NCBI GenBank assembly: GCA_965214635.1
Contig: OZ243964.1
Coordinates: forward strand, 248,001 to 312,000
Length of the DNA stretch: 64,000 bases
Reading direction: 5' to 3'
Source of the DNA: Bin90 sp965214635
GTDB lineage: Bacteria > Chloroflexota > Dehalococcoidia > Lucifugimonadales > JADFKI01
Shown: positions 8,493-18,002 of the stretch, piece by piece
How positions within the stretch are numbered: the first letter of the stretch is position 1
How the letters are laid out: each line of letters opens with the position of its first letter
Notes under the pieces: generated by a model
Database searches by the model: none
Told to the model about the DNA's origin: nothing
What the model saw: only the letters and a program-made list of their open reading frames with translations
Made by a program: the position numbers and the translations under genes

Positions 8493-9335
8493 ATGAATGT
8501 AAAAGTTGTAACCGACAGCACAGCTGACTTGCCCGCTCACATAGCTGCTGAGTTGGGCATAAGCGTCATCCCGCAGAAGGTCATTTTCGGCACGAATGAA
8601 CTTAGGGACGGGGTGGACATCGGCGGGGATGAGTTCTACGAACGGCTCGTCAGCGGTGGTGTGCATCCTACTACATCTCAGGCGTCTGCGGGCGAGTTCA
8701 AGCAGCTATACGAGTCCGTAGCGCAGGGTGCCGACGCCATCGTGTCGGTGCATGTGTCTTCGGGCGTGAGCGGCACTGTCAACTCAGCGCAGCAGGGCGC
8801 ATCCGAGGCGAACATCGGTTGCGAAGTGCGGGTGGTGGACAGCCAGCAGGCGTCGATGGGAACGGGCTTCGTGGCGATGGAGGCGGCGCGGGCGGCGAAT
8901 GTCGGCGGCGATGTGGATCAGGTCATCGCTGCTGCGCAGAATGCGGTGGAACGCTCTGAGCTGTTTGTGCTTATGGACACGCTGGAGTACCTGCAAAAGG
9001 GTGGCAGAATTGGCAAGGCGCGCGCGGTGCTCGGCTCATTGCTGCACATAAAGCCGATGATAATCCTGCGGGACGGCGTGGTGAACGAGCTGGGTAAAGA
9101 GCGCACTCACAGGCGTGGCGTGGCGCGTCTGCGCTCAGTGGCGGCAGACTTTGCGCCGCTGGACGAAGTGTGCGTGATGTACACCACAACGCCGGACGAA
9201 GCGCAGCAGCTGGCGAATCAGCTGGGGGCACTGCTGCCCGAAGGCAAAGAGCCGTTCATAGCACAGGTAGGGCCGGGCGTCGGCGTATACGCGGGGCCGT
9301 CGTGCATCGGAGTTGCCGTACTGCGTTCGGGCTGA
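8493..9335 (+). CDS. DegV family fatty-acid-binding protein (FakB)
   Basis: A 280-residue DegV protein that presents a fatty acid to FakA for phosphorylation. It shows the N-terminal VVTDSTADLP motif, the TSQAS segment and SSGVSGTVNSA, which bind the carboxylate. LQKGGRIGKA and the KPMIILRDG segment follow in the second domain. It starts 9 bp after fakA, which implies translational coupling and a shared role. Acyl-chain preference cannot be judged from the sequence. Confidence 0.9.
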   Translation: MNVKVVTDSTADLPAHIAAELGISVIPQKVIFGTNELRDGVDIGGDEFYERLVSGGVHPTTSQASAGEFKQLYESVAQGADAIVSVHVSSGVSGTVNSAQQGASEANIGCEVRVVDSQQASMGTGFVAMEAARAANVGGDVDQVIAAAQNAVERSELFVLMDTLEYLQKGGRIGKARAVLGSLLHIKPMIILRDGVVNELGKERTHRRGVARLRSVAADFAPLDEVCVMYTTTPDEAQQLANQLGALLPEGKEPFIAQVGPGVGVYAGPSCIGVAVLRSG

Positions 9336-9509
9336 TAACAGAGACACACGCTGCCTGCCGAATCTGTTGTGCGCACCGCAACGGATTTTCGCGCTTGTCC
9401 ACACTCTTACGCCTTCTTCCCTGATTTCCCAGAGTGCGATGATTGTGTCGTGGAGGGAATGGCGGGAAAAGCAGACATATTTCGCATTACGGCTGCCACG
9501 GGTTTGCGC

Positions 9510-9515
9510 TACAAT
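9510..9515 (+). promoter_or_regulatory. Extended -10 (TACAAT) for a probably leaderless recG transcript
   Basis: TACAAT ends 6 bases before the recG ATG at 9522, so transcription would start at or next to the A of the start codon. A weak -35 (TTACGG, 9487-9492) lies 17 bases upstream, and no Shine-Dalgarno sequence precedes the ATG. Confidence 0.5.
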
Positions 9516-9521
9516 TTCGTT

Positions 9522-12050
9522 ATGGCTATCGGCAGACAACGCAAAACGAAAGTGGATACGCTCGGCAATATACTGCGGCTTGAGGGGCGTAACGGGTTTC
9601 GCGACATTTCCGTTGTGGGCGGGCTGGATGAATTCCTGCGGCGTTGGGAGGACGAGCTGCGTCCCGCGCTGGATGATGGCGATGATAATCGGGATGCGCC
9701 GCTGTCTTATGCGGCGATGAGCGCTGCGGAACGGCGCAAGTGGGCAGACGGAGTTTTGGGGCGCATCGTCCGTTTTGCGCCGCCGGATGATGCGGTGGCG
9801 TCCGGTTCTGGCAGATCTGCCCCTGTGCGGCAGAACGCTCGCCGTTCGTCTCCACCCAAAACGGCTCAACGCAGCAGGCAGCGCAAGCAGCCTGGTTCTC
9901 GTTCCAAGCGCCCTGCGCCGTCCAAACCCGTCAGCCTTGCCGACCCTGTGGAGCAGCTGAGGACGGTTACCGCGCGTGTGAAGCCGAAGCTCGCCAATCT
10001 TGGTATTCGCACTGTCGAAGACCTGATATACCACTTTCCGCATCGGCACGACGACTTTACCAAGCTCCGCACTGTGTCGCAGCTCGTGCCCGGAGAAGTG
10101 CAGACGCTGATTGCGACGGTGTGGGAGGTGCGGGAGATAGTGGGGCGCAACCGCCGTACACGGTCGGCGCAAGCCGTGCTGGGCGACCACACGGGGAACA
10201 TCCGAGTTACATGGTTCAACCAGGGCTATCTTGTGAGGCGGATGACGCCGGGTACGCGCTTGGTGATTAGTGGGACAGCGAAGGTGTATCGGGGCCAGAT
10301 AGTGTTCCAATCGCCGGAATACGACTTTCTCACGGGTGAAGAGGAAACGGCTGTGCACGCAGGTCGGCTCGTGCCAGTGTATCCGTTGACAGATGGGCTG
10401 TTCCAACGAACGATGCGCAACTGCGTCCACGAGGCGTTGCAGCGGGCGCTGGAACAGGTGCAAGAGTTCGTGCCTGACGATGCACTGCGGCGAAACGGGC
10501 TGCTGGGTCTGCGGGAATCCATATCGCAGATGCATTACCCGGAGGCTGCGGACAAAGTGGAACATGCTCGACGGCGGTTAGCGTTTGATGAATTGCTGAT
10601 GCTGCAACTGACGGTGGCACAGCGGCGATTGGAATGGCAGGCAGGCGGCGGTGCGTCTCGCCTGCGAACAGACGCGGAGCTGCTAGACTCATTCTTCGAT
10701 TCGCTCCCGTTTGCGCTGACGGCTGCACAGCGGCGGGTGGTGAGCGAAATCTTGGCAGACATCGATAGTGAGATACCGATGAGCCGTTTGCTGCAGGGCG
10801 ATGTGGGCAGCGGCAAGACCGTGGTCGCCGCTGCTGCGCTGCTGGTAGCGGCGTTCAACGGCTTCCAGTCCGTGCTTATGGCACCTACAGAGCTGCTTGC
10901 TGAACAGCATTTCCTTACAATATCCAAGATGCTGAACGGCGGTGTGGATGTGTCGGGAGGCGAAGTGTATGCCTCCGTAGAGCTGCCGTTGTACGATGAG
11001 CGGGTTCAGTTGGGGTTGCTCATCGGCAGCATGCGAAAGCGCGTAAAGGATGACATGCGACGCTTCATCGCTGCCGGGGCGATGGACATCGTTGTAGGGA
11101 CGCAGGCGCTTATCCAAGATGCGGTGGACATCCCGAATCTTGCGCTGGTGGTGGTGGATGAGCAGCATCGGTTCGGGGTGATGCAGCGCAACACGCTGCG
11201 GAACAAGGGCAAGCCGCCGCATATGCTCGCGATGTCCGCAACCCCAATACCTCGCTCGGTACGGCTGACGATGTTAGGAGACTTGGACTTGTCTACCATA
11301 GACGAACTGCCCCCCGGGCGTCAGAAAATCCGCACACGCTGGGTAGAGCCGAAGCATCGCGCCGGCGCCTATGCAACCGTCCGAAGCGAAGCTAGCGCAG
11401 GGCGGCAGGCGTTCATCATATGCCCGCTCATTGAGGAATCGGAGGCGATACAGGCGCGCGCCGCAACTGAGGAATACGAACGGCTATCGGCTGAGGTGTT
11501 CCCCGAATACAGGCTAGGGCTACTACATGGTCGGATGGGTATCGATGAGAAAGAGGCGGTGATGCGGGAGTTTCAGGATGGCAGCATAGACATTCTCGTG
11601 GCAACATCTGTCATAGAGGTGGGCATAGATGTGCCCAATGCGACGGTGATGCTAGTGGATGGGGCGGACAGGTTTGGGTTGGCGCAATTGCATCAGTTTA
11701 GGGGGCGCGTTGGCAGGGGAGAGCATCCGAGCCAATGCCTGCTGCTGTCGGACAGCGCAGGAACAGCGGCACGCGAGCGCATCCGTATTTTGGAGCGCAC
11801 GATGGATGGGTTCGAGATAGCCGAGGAAGACTTGCGTATTCGTGGGGCGGGCGAATATATGGGAACTCGGCAGAGCGGACTGAACGATATGAAGATGGCG
11901 CGTATGACAGATCAAGACATTATGCTGATGGCTCGCAAAGAGGCGCTAGCCCTGCTGCGGGACGACCCGAACCTGTCGGATGACGCACATGCCGGTCTAG
12001 CCAAGCGTCTGGTCAGCTACAGTGAGCGCAACCCGGTAGAGATGAGCTGA
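9522..12050 (+). CDS. recG: ATP-dependent DNA helicase RecG
   Basis: Remodels stalled forks and Holliday junctions. After an unusual N-terminal extension of about 145 residues (an acidic stretch, then a basic Arg/Ser/Pro-rich linker) comes the wedge/OB domain (TVEDLIYHFPHRHDD to IVFQSPEYDF). The superfamily 2 helicase follows with Walker A GDVGSGKT, the RecG form of motif II (DEQHRFG), motif III SATPIPRS and motif VI QFRGRVGRG. At 842 residues it is longer than the usual 680-800. The long frame opens at 9369, but I start at the ATG at 9522, which sits just after a -10 element. It may also be read from the fakAB transcript. Confidence 0.93.
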   Translation: MAIGRQRKTKVDTLGNILRLEGRNGFRDISVVGGLDEFLRRWEDELRPALDDGDDNRDAPLSYAAMSAAERRKWADGVLGRIVRFAPPDDAVASGSGRSAPVRQNARRSSPPKTAQRSRQRKQPGSRSKRPAPSKPVSLADPVEQLRTVTARVKPKLANLGIRTVEDLIYHFPHRHDDFTKLRTVSQLVPGEVQTLIATVWEVREIVGRNRRTRSAQAVLGDHTGNIRVTWFNQGYLVRRMTPGTRLVISGTAKVYRGQIVFQSPEYDFLTGEEETAVHAGRLVPVYPLTDGLFQRTMRNCVHEALQRALEQVQEFVPDDALRRNGLLGLRESISQMHYPEAADKVEHARRRLAFDELLMLQLTVAQRRLEWQAGGGASRLRTDAELLDSFFDSLPFALTAAQRRVVSEILADIDSEIPMSRLLQGDVGSGKTVVAAAALLVAAFNGFQSVLMAPTELLAEQHFLTISKMLNGGVDVSGGEVYASVELPLYDERVQLGLLIGSMRKRVKDDMRRFIAAGAMDIVVGTQALIQDAVDIPNLALVVVDEQHRFGVMQRNTLRNKGKPPHMLAMSATPIPRSVRLTMLGDLDLSTIDELPPGRQKIRTRWVEPKHRAGAYATVRSEASAGRQAFIICPLIEESEAIQARAATEEYERLSAEVFPEYRLGLLHGRMGIDEKEAVMREFQDGSIDILVATSVIEVGIDVPNATVMLVDGADRFGLAQLHQFRGRVGRGEHPSQCLLLSDSAGTAARERIRILERTMDGFEIAEEDLRIRGAGEYMGTRQSGLNDMKMARMTDQDIMLMARKEALALLRDDPNLSDDAHAGLAKRLVSYSERNPVEMS

Positions 12051-12058
12051 CCGCTCGC

Positions 12059-12076
12059 ACCCAAGTATGGGTTTTT
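12059..12076 (+). terminator. Weak intrinsic terminator after recG
   Basis: A 5-bp stem (ACCCA 12059-12063, TGGGT 12068-12072) is followed directly by TTTT, 9 bases after the recG stop codon. The short stem makes this tentative. Confidence 0.4.
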
Positions 12077-12147
12077 GCCCTAGATTTTCCAACAGAACGG
12101 GGATTTCTTCGCCGCTGGTTGAGAATATCCATTGTGATATTCAAGTA

Positions 12148-12177
12148 TTGACAGGGGGATATTAGGTTTCATATATT
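12148..12177 (+). promoter_or_regulatory. Sigma-70 type promoter for the VOC protein gene
   Basis: A perfect TTGACA (12148-12153) is followed after 18 bases by TATATT (12172-12177). The 5' leader would be about 55 bases. Confidence 0.7.
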
Positions 12178-12239
12178 TGCGATAAGTTTTGTACCTGTTG
12201 GGAGTTGTTCAAGCCGAGTGCGGCGGTTTAGGAGGAGAA

Positions 12240-12665
12240 GTGGCAAGAATCAAGCATATCGCATTATCCACACAAGACCCGGACAAGACGGCGAAGTTCT
12301 ACAAAAGCGTGCTGGGACTGGAGGAAGTGGGCAAGGTAAGCAGCGCAAATGCGGATGGCTACTACTTGAGCGATGGGAATGTGAACCTCGCCATCCTGCG
12401 CTTCAAGAATGCAGTGGTGAGCGGGGACTTCGACCCATCGTACAATGGCATACACCACATCGGGTTTCAAGTAGACGACGCTGAGGCGGCGGACAAGATG
12501 ATGAAGTCTGCGGATGCGCACCCGATGGACGATGTGAACCATGCACTGCACGCCGGGATGGGCAGTGGGCATGGGATGGTCAATGTGGAGACGAAGTACA
12601 GCGGGCCGGATGGGGTGATGATTGACATTTCTCAGACCGGCTGGGTGGGAACGGACGAGGAATAG
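12240..12665 (+). CDS. VOC-superfamily (glyoxalase/dioxygenase-like) protein
   Basis: A 141-residue single-domain protein. The first beta-alpha-beta unit is IKHIALSTQDPDKTAKFY followed by LGLEEV, the second begins HHIGFQVDD and ends GPDGVMIDISQTGW. The histidines at the start of each half are likely metal ligands; the usual final Glu is Asp (MIDI). It could be a methylmalonyl-CoA epimerase, a glyoxalase or an extradiol dioxygenase relative, and the sequence does not decide. The start is a GTG with AGGAGGAG just upstream. Confidence 0.8.
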   Translation: MARIKHIALSTQDPDKTAKFYKSVLGLEEVGKVSSANADGYYLSDGNVNLAILRFKNAVVSGDFDPSYNGIHHIGFQVDDAEAADKMMKSADAHPMDDVNHALHAGMGSGHGMVNVETKYSGPDGVMIDISQTGWVGTDEE

Positions 12666-12790
12666 AGTAGGTTCTTCGGTGAGGCAGCCCGTAGGTTGTC
12701 GGGTGCAGGTTATATGGGAGACGGATTCAGTCTCCAGTATCGATATTGGCATCCCTGATGTGGGGGGATGACGGACAAGATAGCAATAGT

Positions 12791-12827
12791 AAGCGAGCCG
12801 CCCATATACCGGACGGCTCGCTTTCGT
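12791..12827. terminator. Bidirectional terminator between the VOC gene and aconitase
   Basis: Perfect 10-bp arms, AAGCGAGCCG (12791-12800) and its complement (12814-12823), are followed by TTCGTTTT on the plus strand. It sits between convergent genes. Confidence 0.75.
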
Positions 12828-12845
12828 TTTGCGTGGTGGTGAGGG

Positions 12846-15122
12846 TTATTTTGCGTGGAAGAGGTTGAGGGCAGAGCCTAGCCGGAACCACTCGAGTTGG
12901 GATTCGCCGAATGTGTGGTCGAGTTGCAAGGATTCGGATGTGCCGTCGGCGTGGGTGATTAGGCAGTCTACGGCTTTGCCGGGCGCCATATCGGCAAGCC
13001 CGGTCAGGCTGATACGATCGTCTTCACGCAGCTTGTCGTAGTCGGCGGGGTCTTGGAAAGTGAGGGCTAGCAAGCCCTGCTTCTTCAGGTTGGACTCGTG
13101 GATGCGAGCGAAGCTGCGCGCTATAACGGCTGCACCGCCGAGTAGGCGGGGGGACAGCGCGGCGTGTTCGCGGCTGCTGCCCTCGCCGTAGTTGTCGTCG
13201 CCTACGACCACCCACTTGACTCCCGCGGCTTGATATGCGCGGGCTGTGGCGGAGATAGCCTTGCCCTCTTCGCCGCTGATCAGGTTCTTGCCGGTGCCGG
13301 ATGCACCGGTGTAGGCGTTCGTTGCGCCCATGAACATATTGTCGCTGAACTTGTCCAAGTGCCCGCGGTAGCGCAGCCAAGGTCCGGCCGGCGATATGTG
13401 GTCAGTGGTGGTCTTGCCTTGCGTCTTCATCAGCACGGGCATGTCCGTGAAATCCTCGCCGTCCCAAGCGGGCCAGGGCTGCATGAGCTGGATGCGCTCG
13501 CTATCAGGGGAAACGGCTAGGTCGATGCTGCTGCCGTCTGCGGGTGGGGCTTCATAGACCGAGCTTCCGCTGTGGAAGTTTTCCTCCGGGACTTCAGGGG
13601 CGACTCCGGGAGACTGGAACATGAAGTCGTTGCCGTTGCCGTCTTTCAGCGTGTCCGTTAGGGGGTTGAATGACAGCCTGCCCGCAATTGCCATAGCGGT
13701 AACGATTTCGGGGCTGCCGATGAAGTTCATCGTGGTGGGCTGGCCGTCGTTGCGGCGCGGGAAGTTGCGGTTGTACGAGGTAACGATGGTGTTGGGCTGA
13801 GCGGTGGCGTCGCTCGCTCTGCGCCATTGTCCGATGCAGGGGCCGCATGCGTTGGCGAGCACGGTGGCGTTGATGTCGCGCAGGGAACTCATCTGTCCGT
13901 CGCGCTCGATGGTGGCGCGCACCTGCTCGGAGCCGGGCGTTACCATAAACGGGACGGCGGTTTGCACGCCGCGCGCCTTTGCCTGTTCCGCAATGTCGGC
14001 GGCGCGGCTCATATCCTCGTAGGAAGAGTTGGTGCAACTGCCGATGAGTGCGGCGGATATGGCTTCTACGAACTCGTTGTCGGCGTCGGCTACCTCTGCG
14101 GCGAGCTGCGATATGGGGCGGGCGCGGTCTGGGGAGTGCGGCCCGACGATGTGCGGCTCCAATGTGGAAAGGTCTAGGCGCACCACGCGTTCGTAATGTG
14201 CTTCGGGGTCGGCTTCCACTTCGGGGTCGGGTTCGAGCAGGTGCTTGTATTGCTCGGCGATAGGCGCGAGGTCGGGTCGGTTGGTGGCTGCTAAATACGC
14301 TGCCATACGCTCGTCGTATGGGAACATGGAAGTGGTGGCGCCGATTTCAGCGCCCATGTTGGTGATGGTGGCTTTGCCAGTGGCGCTGATGGTGCGGGCG
14401 CCGGGTCCGATGTATTCCACGATGGCGTTGGTTGCGCCGGACACGGTGAGTTCGCCCGCGACATAGAGGATGATGTCCTTAGGCGCAGTCCAGCCGTTCA
14501 TCTCACCGGTGAGGTATACGGCGATATGGCGGGGGTATAGAACCTCCCAAGGGAGTCCTGCCATGACTTCGACAGCGTCGGCGCCGCCTACGCCTACAGA
14601 GCAAGCGCCAAGACCGCCGGCGTTAGGCGTGTGCGAGTCTGTGCCAATCATCAGCTCGCCGGGGAAGGCGTAGTTCTCGAGGGCGACTTGGTGGATGATG
14701 CCTGCGCCGGGGCCCCAGAAGCCTGCGCCGAATTTGGCGGCGGCGGAGCGGAGGAAGTCGTAGACTTCGCTGTTTTCGGCAAGGGACTCGCGCAAGTCAG
14801 ACGCACCCTCCACGCGCGCCTGTATGAGATGGTCGCAGTGGATTGTGGTCGGGACGGCTACGGACTCGCGCTGCGTCTGCATAAATTGGAGCATCCCGGT
14901 CTGCCCCAGCACATCCTGCAAGATGACGCGGTCTGGGCGTGTGTTGAGATAGCTGACGCCCGGGATCATCTCTTGGGTTTCGGGGTCGTCGAGATGACCG
15001 AGCAGCACCTTGTCGGCGAGGGTCAGCGGACGGTTGAGGCGGCGGCGGACGACGGCGAGGTTTCGCTCCATCGTTTCATAGACTTTTGCCGCCATTTCGG
15101 GGGTGGATTCAATTGTAACCAT
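12846..15122 (-). CDS. acn: Aconitate hydratase, mitochondrial-type
   Basis: Interconverts citrate and isocitrate in the TCA cycle using a 4Fe-4S cluster. The cluster ligands are visible: one Cys in LIGSCTNSSYED and two in NACGPCIGQW. GTDSHTPNAGGLG and the swivel-domain DDNYGEGSSREHAAL are also present. The length of 758 residues matches the eukaryotic mitochondrial/AcnA-like form and not AcnB. A GAGGGAG motif precedes the ATG. It is a single gene with its own terminator. Confidence 0.96.
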   Translation of the reverse strand: MVTIESTPEMAAKVYETMERNLAVVRRRLNRPLTLADKVLLGHLDDPETQEMIPGVSYLNTRPDRVILQDVLGQTGMLQFMQTQRESVAVPTTIHCDHLIQARVEGASDLRESLAENSEVYDFLRSAAAKFGAGFWGPGAGIIHQVALENYAFPGELMIGTDSHTPNAGGLGACSVGVGGADAVEVMAGLPWEVLYPRHIAVYLTGEMNGWTAPKDIILYVAGELTVSGATNAIVEYIGPGARTISATGKATITNMGAEIGATTSMFPYDERMAAYLAATNRPDLAPIAEQYKHLLEPDPEVEADPEAHYERVVRLDLSTLEPHIVGPHSPDRARPISQLAAEVADADNEFVEAISAALIGSCTNSSYEDMSRAADIAEQAKARGVQTAVPFMVTPGSEQVRATIERDGQMSSLRDINATVLANACGPCIGQWRRASDATAQPNTIVTSYNRNFPRRNDGQPTTMNFIGSPEIVTAMAIAGRLSFNPLTDTLKDGNGNDFMFQSPGVAPEVPEENFHSGSSVYEAPPADGSSIDLAVSPDSERIQLMQPWPAWDGEDFTDMPVLMKTQGKTTTDHISPAGPWLRYRGHLDKFSDNMFMGATNAYTGASGTGKNLISGEEGKAISATARAYQAAGVKWVVVGDDNYGEGSSREHAALSPRLLGGAAVIARSFARIHESNLKKQGLLALTFQDPADYDKLREDDRISLTGLADMAPGKAVDCLITHADGTSESLQLDHTFGESQLEWFRLGSALNLFHAK

Positions 15123-15216
15123 TTTCTCCCTCTAGTATCGGATAGTTTCCAAGGCTATGTGGTGCGCCTCCCAACAGCCTGCGAGTTGAAGCATATGTTT
15201 GATGAATCAAGACTCG

Positions 15217-16128
15217 TCAGATTTCAGAGAAGTAGTTTTCGTCGAGTTTCTTAATATCGTATGTGATTTCAGTTACGACGCCAACGCTGTGGTCAATCAT
15301 CAGACCGGCGAGTTCTGTTCCGTCAATCAACCGTATGAATTTGGAACCCGCTGATATGGTTTCTGCCGTTTGTATTGCCGTTTTGCTGAAATCAGATGTG
15401 GTGATGAACACACCATTGGCTGCGCCCATGGCGTCAAGGCTGCCGGAGAAGTTGCGAATTGCGGGTTCGCCGACCTGATTTTGCCAGCGTTTGGCTTGGA
15501 TATAGATTTTTCCTATCCCTAGCGGGTCTCGGTTGATGATGCCGTCTATGCCGCCATCGCCGCTACGGCCCACTTGCTGCCCCGTGCCGTAGCCCATCTT
15601 GACTAGCAGATCAACCACTATCCGCTCGAAATAATAGGGGGATACGCTCTTCAGGCTATCTAGAATATCGTCGGCGAGCTTTTCTTGGAGTTGTTGGTGT
15701 GCGATGCCCATACTTTCTTCTGGGCTGGTGGACTCCACATCTTCTTCATTAGGCTGGTCATCCGTGCTGTTTTGCTCATCCTTAATGGGTGTATTATTTT
15801 TTTCATATTTCAAAATCAAGTACTTATTGGTTATATCACCCTGATGAGTTTCGAGAAACTTACGGCCTTTTGGGGTGATAACAAATCTTCCACGACTTGG
15901 TGAATCTAGAAAGCCAGTTCTTTTCAAACGCCATATTGCCCATGACAATCGCCGATAAACTTTTGTTACATTGTTGTTTGTTGGTAGAGTTTCTTGCAGG
16001 TCTTCGTCGGTAAGGGAAAGTCGTTCTGCTACGGATTCAGTCAGTCCATCGTACGATAAGGCTTCTCTGCTTTCAGCAGCGATTTCCAAAACCGGACCAA
16101 GTAATTCACTCATAGTAGGTACCGCCAT
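15217..16128 (-). CDS. mrr: Mrr-like type IV restriction endonuclease
   Basis: A 303-residue protein. The N-terminal winged-helix region (about 1-95) matches the Mrr_N DNA-binding domain (SYDGLTESVAERLSLTDEDL and RGRFVITPKGRKFL). A charged linker leads to the Mrr catalytic domain with YYFERIVVDLLVKMGYG, GDGGIDGIINRDPLG and QAKRW, which supplies the D-x(n)-QxK nuclease site. Such enzymes cut methylated DNA and usually act alone. I use the ATG at 16128 with AAAGGA six bases upstream; the longer frame would begin inside the terminator hairpin. Its A/T content looks higher than its neighbours, consistent with transfer. Confidence 0.88.
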   Translation of the reverse strand: MAVPTMSELLGPVLEIAAESREALSYDGLTESVAERLSLTDEDLQETLPTNNNVTKVYRRLSWAIWRLKRTGFLDSPSRGRFVITPKGRKFLETHQGDITNKYLILKYEKNNTPIKDEQNSTDDQPNEEDVESTSPEESMGIAHQQLQEKLADDILDSLKSVSPYYFERIVVDLLVKMGYGTGQQVGRSGDGGIDGIINRDPLGIGKIYIQAKRWQNQVGEPAIRNFSGSLDAMGAANGVFITTSDFSKTAIQTAETISAGSKFIRLIDGTELAGLMIDHSVGVVTEITYDIKKLDENYFSEI

Positions 16129-16160
16129 AGTGTTCCTTTCGCAACGGCTGGGGCTATGCG

Positions 16161-16208
16161 AAAGGGACAGCATTGATGCCTTTTGGTGAGGCGTTGTGCT
16201 GTCCCTTT
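16161..16208. terminator. Hairpin terminator between ferredoxin and mrr genes
   Basis: A perfect 12-bp inverted repeat (AAAGGGACAGCA at 16161-16172, complement at 16197-16208) encloses a second small stem. On the minus strand the stem ends in CCCTTT, so it would end the ferredoxin transcript before mrr. Confidence 0.65.
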
Positions 16209-16218
16209 CAGTGGGGCA

Positions 16219-16467
16219 TTAGCGGCTGACGCCGAAGTACTCGTAGTTGACATCGATGAAGTTGCGCCACTCTTCGGGCACATCGTCTTCGGCGAAGATG
16301 GCGACGACCGGGCAGACGGGTTCGCAGGCGGCGCAGTCTATGCACTCGTCGGGGTGGATGTAGTACTGGTTGTCTTCGTCTTCTGTGTAGATGCAGTCCA
16401 CTGGGCAGACATCTACGCATGCGCCGTCTTTGACATCCACGCATGGCTCGGCAATGATGTAGGTCAT
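16219..16467 (-). CDS. Seven-iron ferredoxin (3Fe-4S/4Fe-4S)
   Basis: An 82-residue electron carrier. The first cluster region has Cys residues in EPCVDVKDGACVDVCPVDCIY, spaced as in the 3Fe-4S-containing FdxA type of Mycobacterium and Thermus. The second, CIDCAACEPVCPVVAI, is a classical 4Fe-4S motif. The acidic C-terminal tail is also typical. I start at the ATG at 16467, with AGGAGGG ten bases upstream. The partner enzyme is not apparent from context. Confidence 0.92.
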   Translation of the reverse strand: MTYIIAEPCVDVKDGACVDVCPVDCIYTEDEDNQYYIHPDECIDCAACEPVCPVVAIFAEDDVPEEWRNFIDVNYEYFGVSR

Positions 16468-16655
16468 TTCTTGAAATCCCTCCTGTAATCTAGGGTGGAA
16501 AAGCCACATGCTGGCAGTTTGAATTATAAGTCGATGTGCACCTTGCTTTCAACTGATTATAGCCTGTCAGACTACCAGTTTGTTGCTACATCTTCGCTTG
16601 AATGCACTGAATAGACATTCGTTACAAATAGCCTCTGACAGGCAGCCGCTCTTTT

Positions 16656-17933
16656 TTATCGGGTAACGCCCAGATCGCGGAGGTGCTGGACTTGGGCTGG
16701 GGTGTAGCCGATGGATGCGAGGATCGGGTCGGAGTGCTCGGCGAGGGCGGGTGAAGCGAGTGTAGGTTCGAGCGGGGTTTCGCTCATTTTGACGAGGGGA
16801 CCTACCATCTTGATTTTGCCCAGCACCGAATGCTCTAGTTCCACCACAAGGTCGTTTGTGGTTACCTGCTCGTCGTGGACAAGTTCCTCGACGAAGCGGA
16901 CAGGGCCTGCGGGGACGCCCGCATTGTCGAGGATGCGTAGCCATTCGGATACTGTGCGCTGGCGGAAGATGCGCTCGGCGTCAACGACGAGGCGCTCGTT
17001 GAAGACGCGTGTCTCGTCGCTGAGCATATCGTAGCCGGGTTCGAAACGGATGTCGTGGAGTCCCAAAGTGTCGGCGAGGCGCTTGCGGAGCGGGTCGCTG
17101 AGACAGCCTACGGCGAGCGCGCCATCCTTCGCCTGATATGTGCGATAGTAGATGCTGGTAACCCGCCCTCGCCACGAGTCGAAGTGTTCGCGGTAGTATG
17201 CATGGATGTCGGCATACGGCGTTTCGGCTTGACGCAGAATAGAAAGGGTGTCGAAAAACTCGGTGCGCTTTTCCGAATCGGTTTCGACCACTTCCATGAA
17301 CCGCATGGACTGGGCAGCGAGGGCAGAGCCTAGCAGGTTGGTCTCGATCTTCTGTCCCTTGCCGCTGCGCTCGCGGTGGTATAGGGCGGCGCAGACCGAC
17401 CACGCGGTAGCGATGCCCGTGGCGAAGTCTGCCACGGGTGTGGATTGGACTTGCTGAGGCACGCCGTCGTCTATCTTGTCCTCGGATGCCATCAGCCCTG
17501 TCATTGCTTGGGCGATGATGTCGTAGCCGGGGCGTTGGCTGTGGGGGCCGCTTCGCCCGAAGGCGGTGTTCTCGCAATAGATAAGAGCGGGGTTGATGGC
17601 GGATAGGGTTTCGTAGTCGATGCCGAGGTTGTAGGGGACATCGGGGCGGTAGTTGATGATGACCACATCGGTCTCAAGGACGAGGCGGCGCACTACCTCG
17701 CCGGATTCAGGTTTGGTGAGGTCGAGGGTGAGGCTGCGCTTGCCGCGGTTGAGGCTGATGAATGTCTTGCTCTCGCCCGGCTGTATGGGGGCTGCGTGCC
17801 GCCAAGGGTCGCCCCAAGGGGGTTCTATCTTGATGACATCGGCGCCCATATCGGCAAGCAACATGCCGCCGAAGGGGCCGGCGATAATCTCCGTGAACTC
17901 TAGGATGCGTACTCCATGCAGAGGGCCCGGCAT
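16656..17933 (-). CDS. CaiB/BaiF family (class III) CoA-transferase
   Basis: Moves CoA between acyl groups in the cytoplasm. The N-terminus reads MPGPLHGVRILEFTEIIAGPFGG, and LLADMGADVIKIEPP and SLNRGKRSLTLDL follow, as in the family. The catalytic aspartate should be in SEDKIDDG or nearby, but the local alignment is not clear by eye. At 425 residues the length is normal. The substrate is unknown; this family is expanded in SAR202-type genomes that degrade recalcitrant organic acids. AAAGGA precedes the ATG. An unusual hairpin lies about 70 bp upstream (18003-18044). Confidence 0.9.
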   Translation of the reverse strand: MPGPLHGVRILEFTEIIAGPFGGMLLADMGADVIKIEPPWGDPWRHAAPIQPGESKTFISLNRGKRSLTLDLTKPESGEVVRRLVLETDVVIINYRPDVPYNLGIDYETLSAINPALIYCENTAFGRSGPHSQRPGYDIIAQAMTGLMASEDKIDDGVPQQVQSTPVADFATGIATAWSVCAALYHRERSGKGQKIETNLLGSALAAQSMRFMEVVETDSEKRTEFFDTLSILRQAETPYADIHAYYREHFDSWRGRVTSIYYRTYQAKDGALAVGCLSDPLRKRLADTLGLHDIRFEPGYDMLSDETRVFNERLVVDAERIFRQRTVSEWLRILDNAGVPAGPVRFVEELVHDEQVTTNDLVVELEHSVLGKIKMVGPLVKMSETPLEPTLASPALAEHSDPILASIGYTPAQVQHLRDLGVTR

Positions 17934-18002
17934 TTCTCGTCCTTTATGTCGCTACATGCTGCTACATAGATTGAGGCGGCGGCGATGCGCCTAGAAACGC
18001 TG

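Noticed and set aside
9135..10565. A 476-residue open frame on the minus strand.
   Set aside because: It lies opposite fakB and recG, both certain genes; its translation is compositionally odd (His, Arg and Pro-rich) and shows no domain.
5064..12684. A shared TTCTTCGGTGAGG near 5066 and 12670 as a repeat family.
   Set aside because: Only 13 bases match, with different flanks and no third copy noticed; it is most likely chance.
16562..16643. A 10-bp inverted repeat (GCCTGTCAGA) as the terminator of the CoA-transferase gene.
   Set aside because: The arms are 62 bases apart and no T-run follows on the minus strand, so the pairing is not convincing as a terminator.
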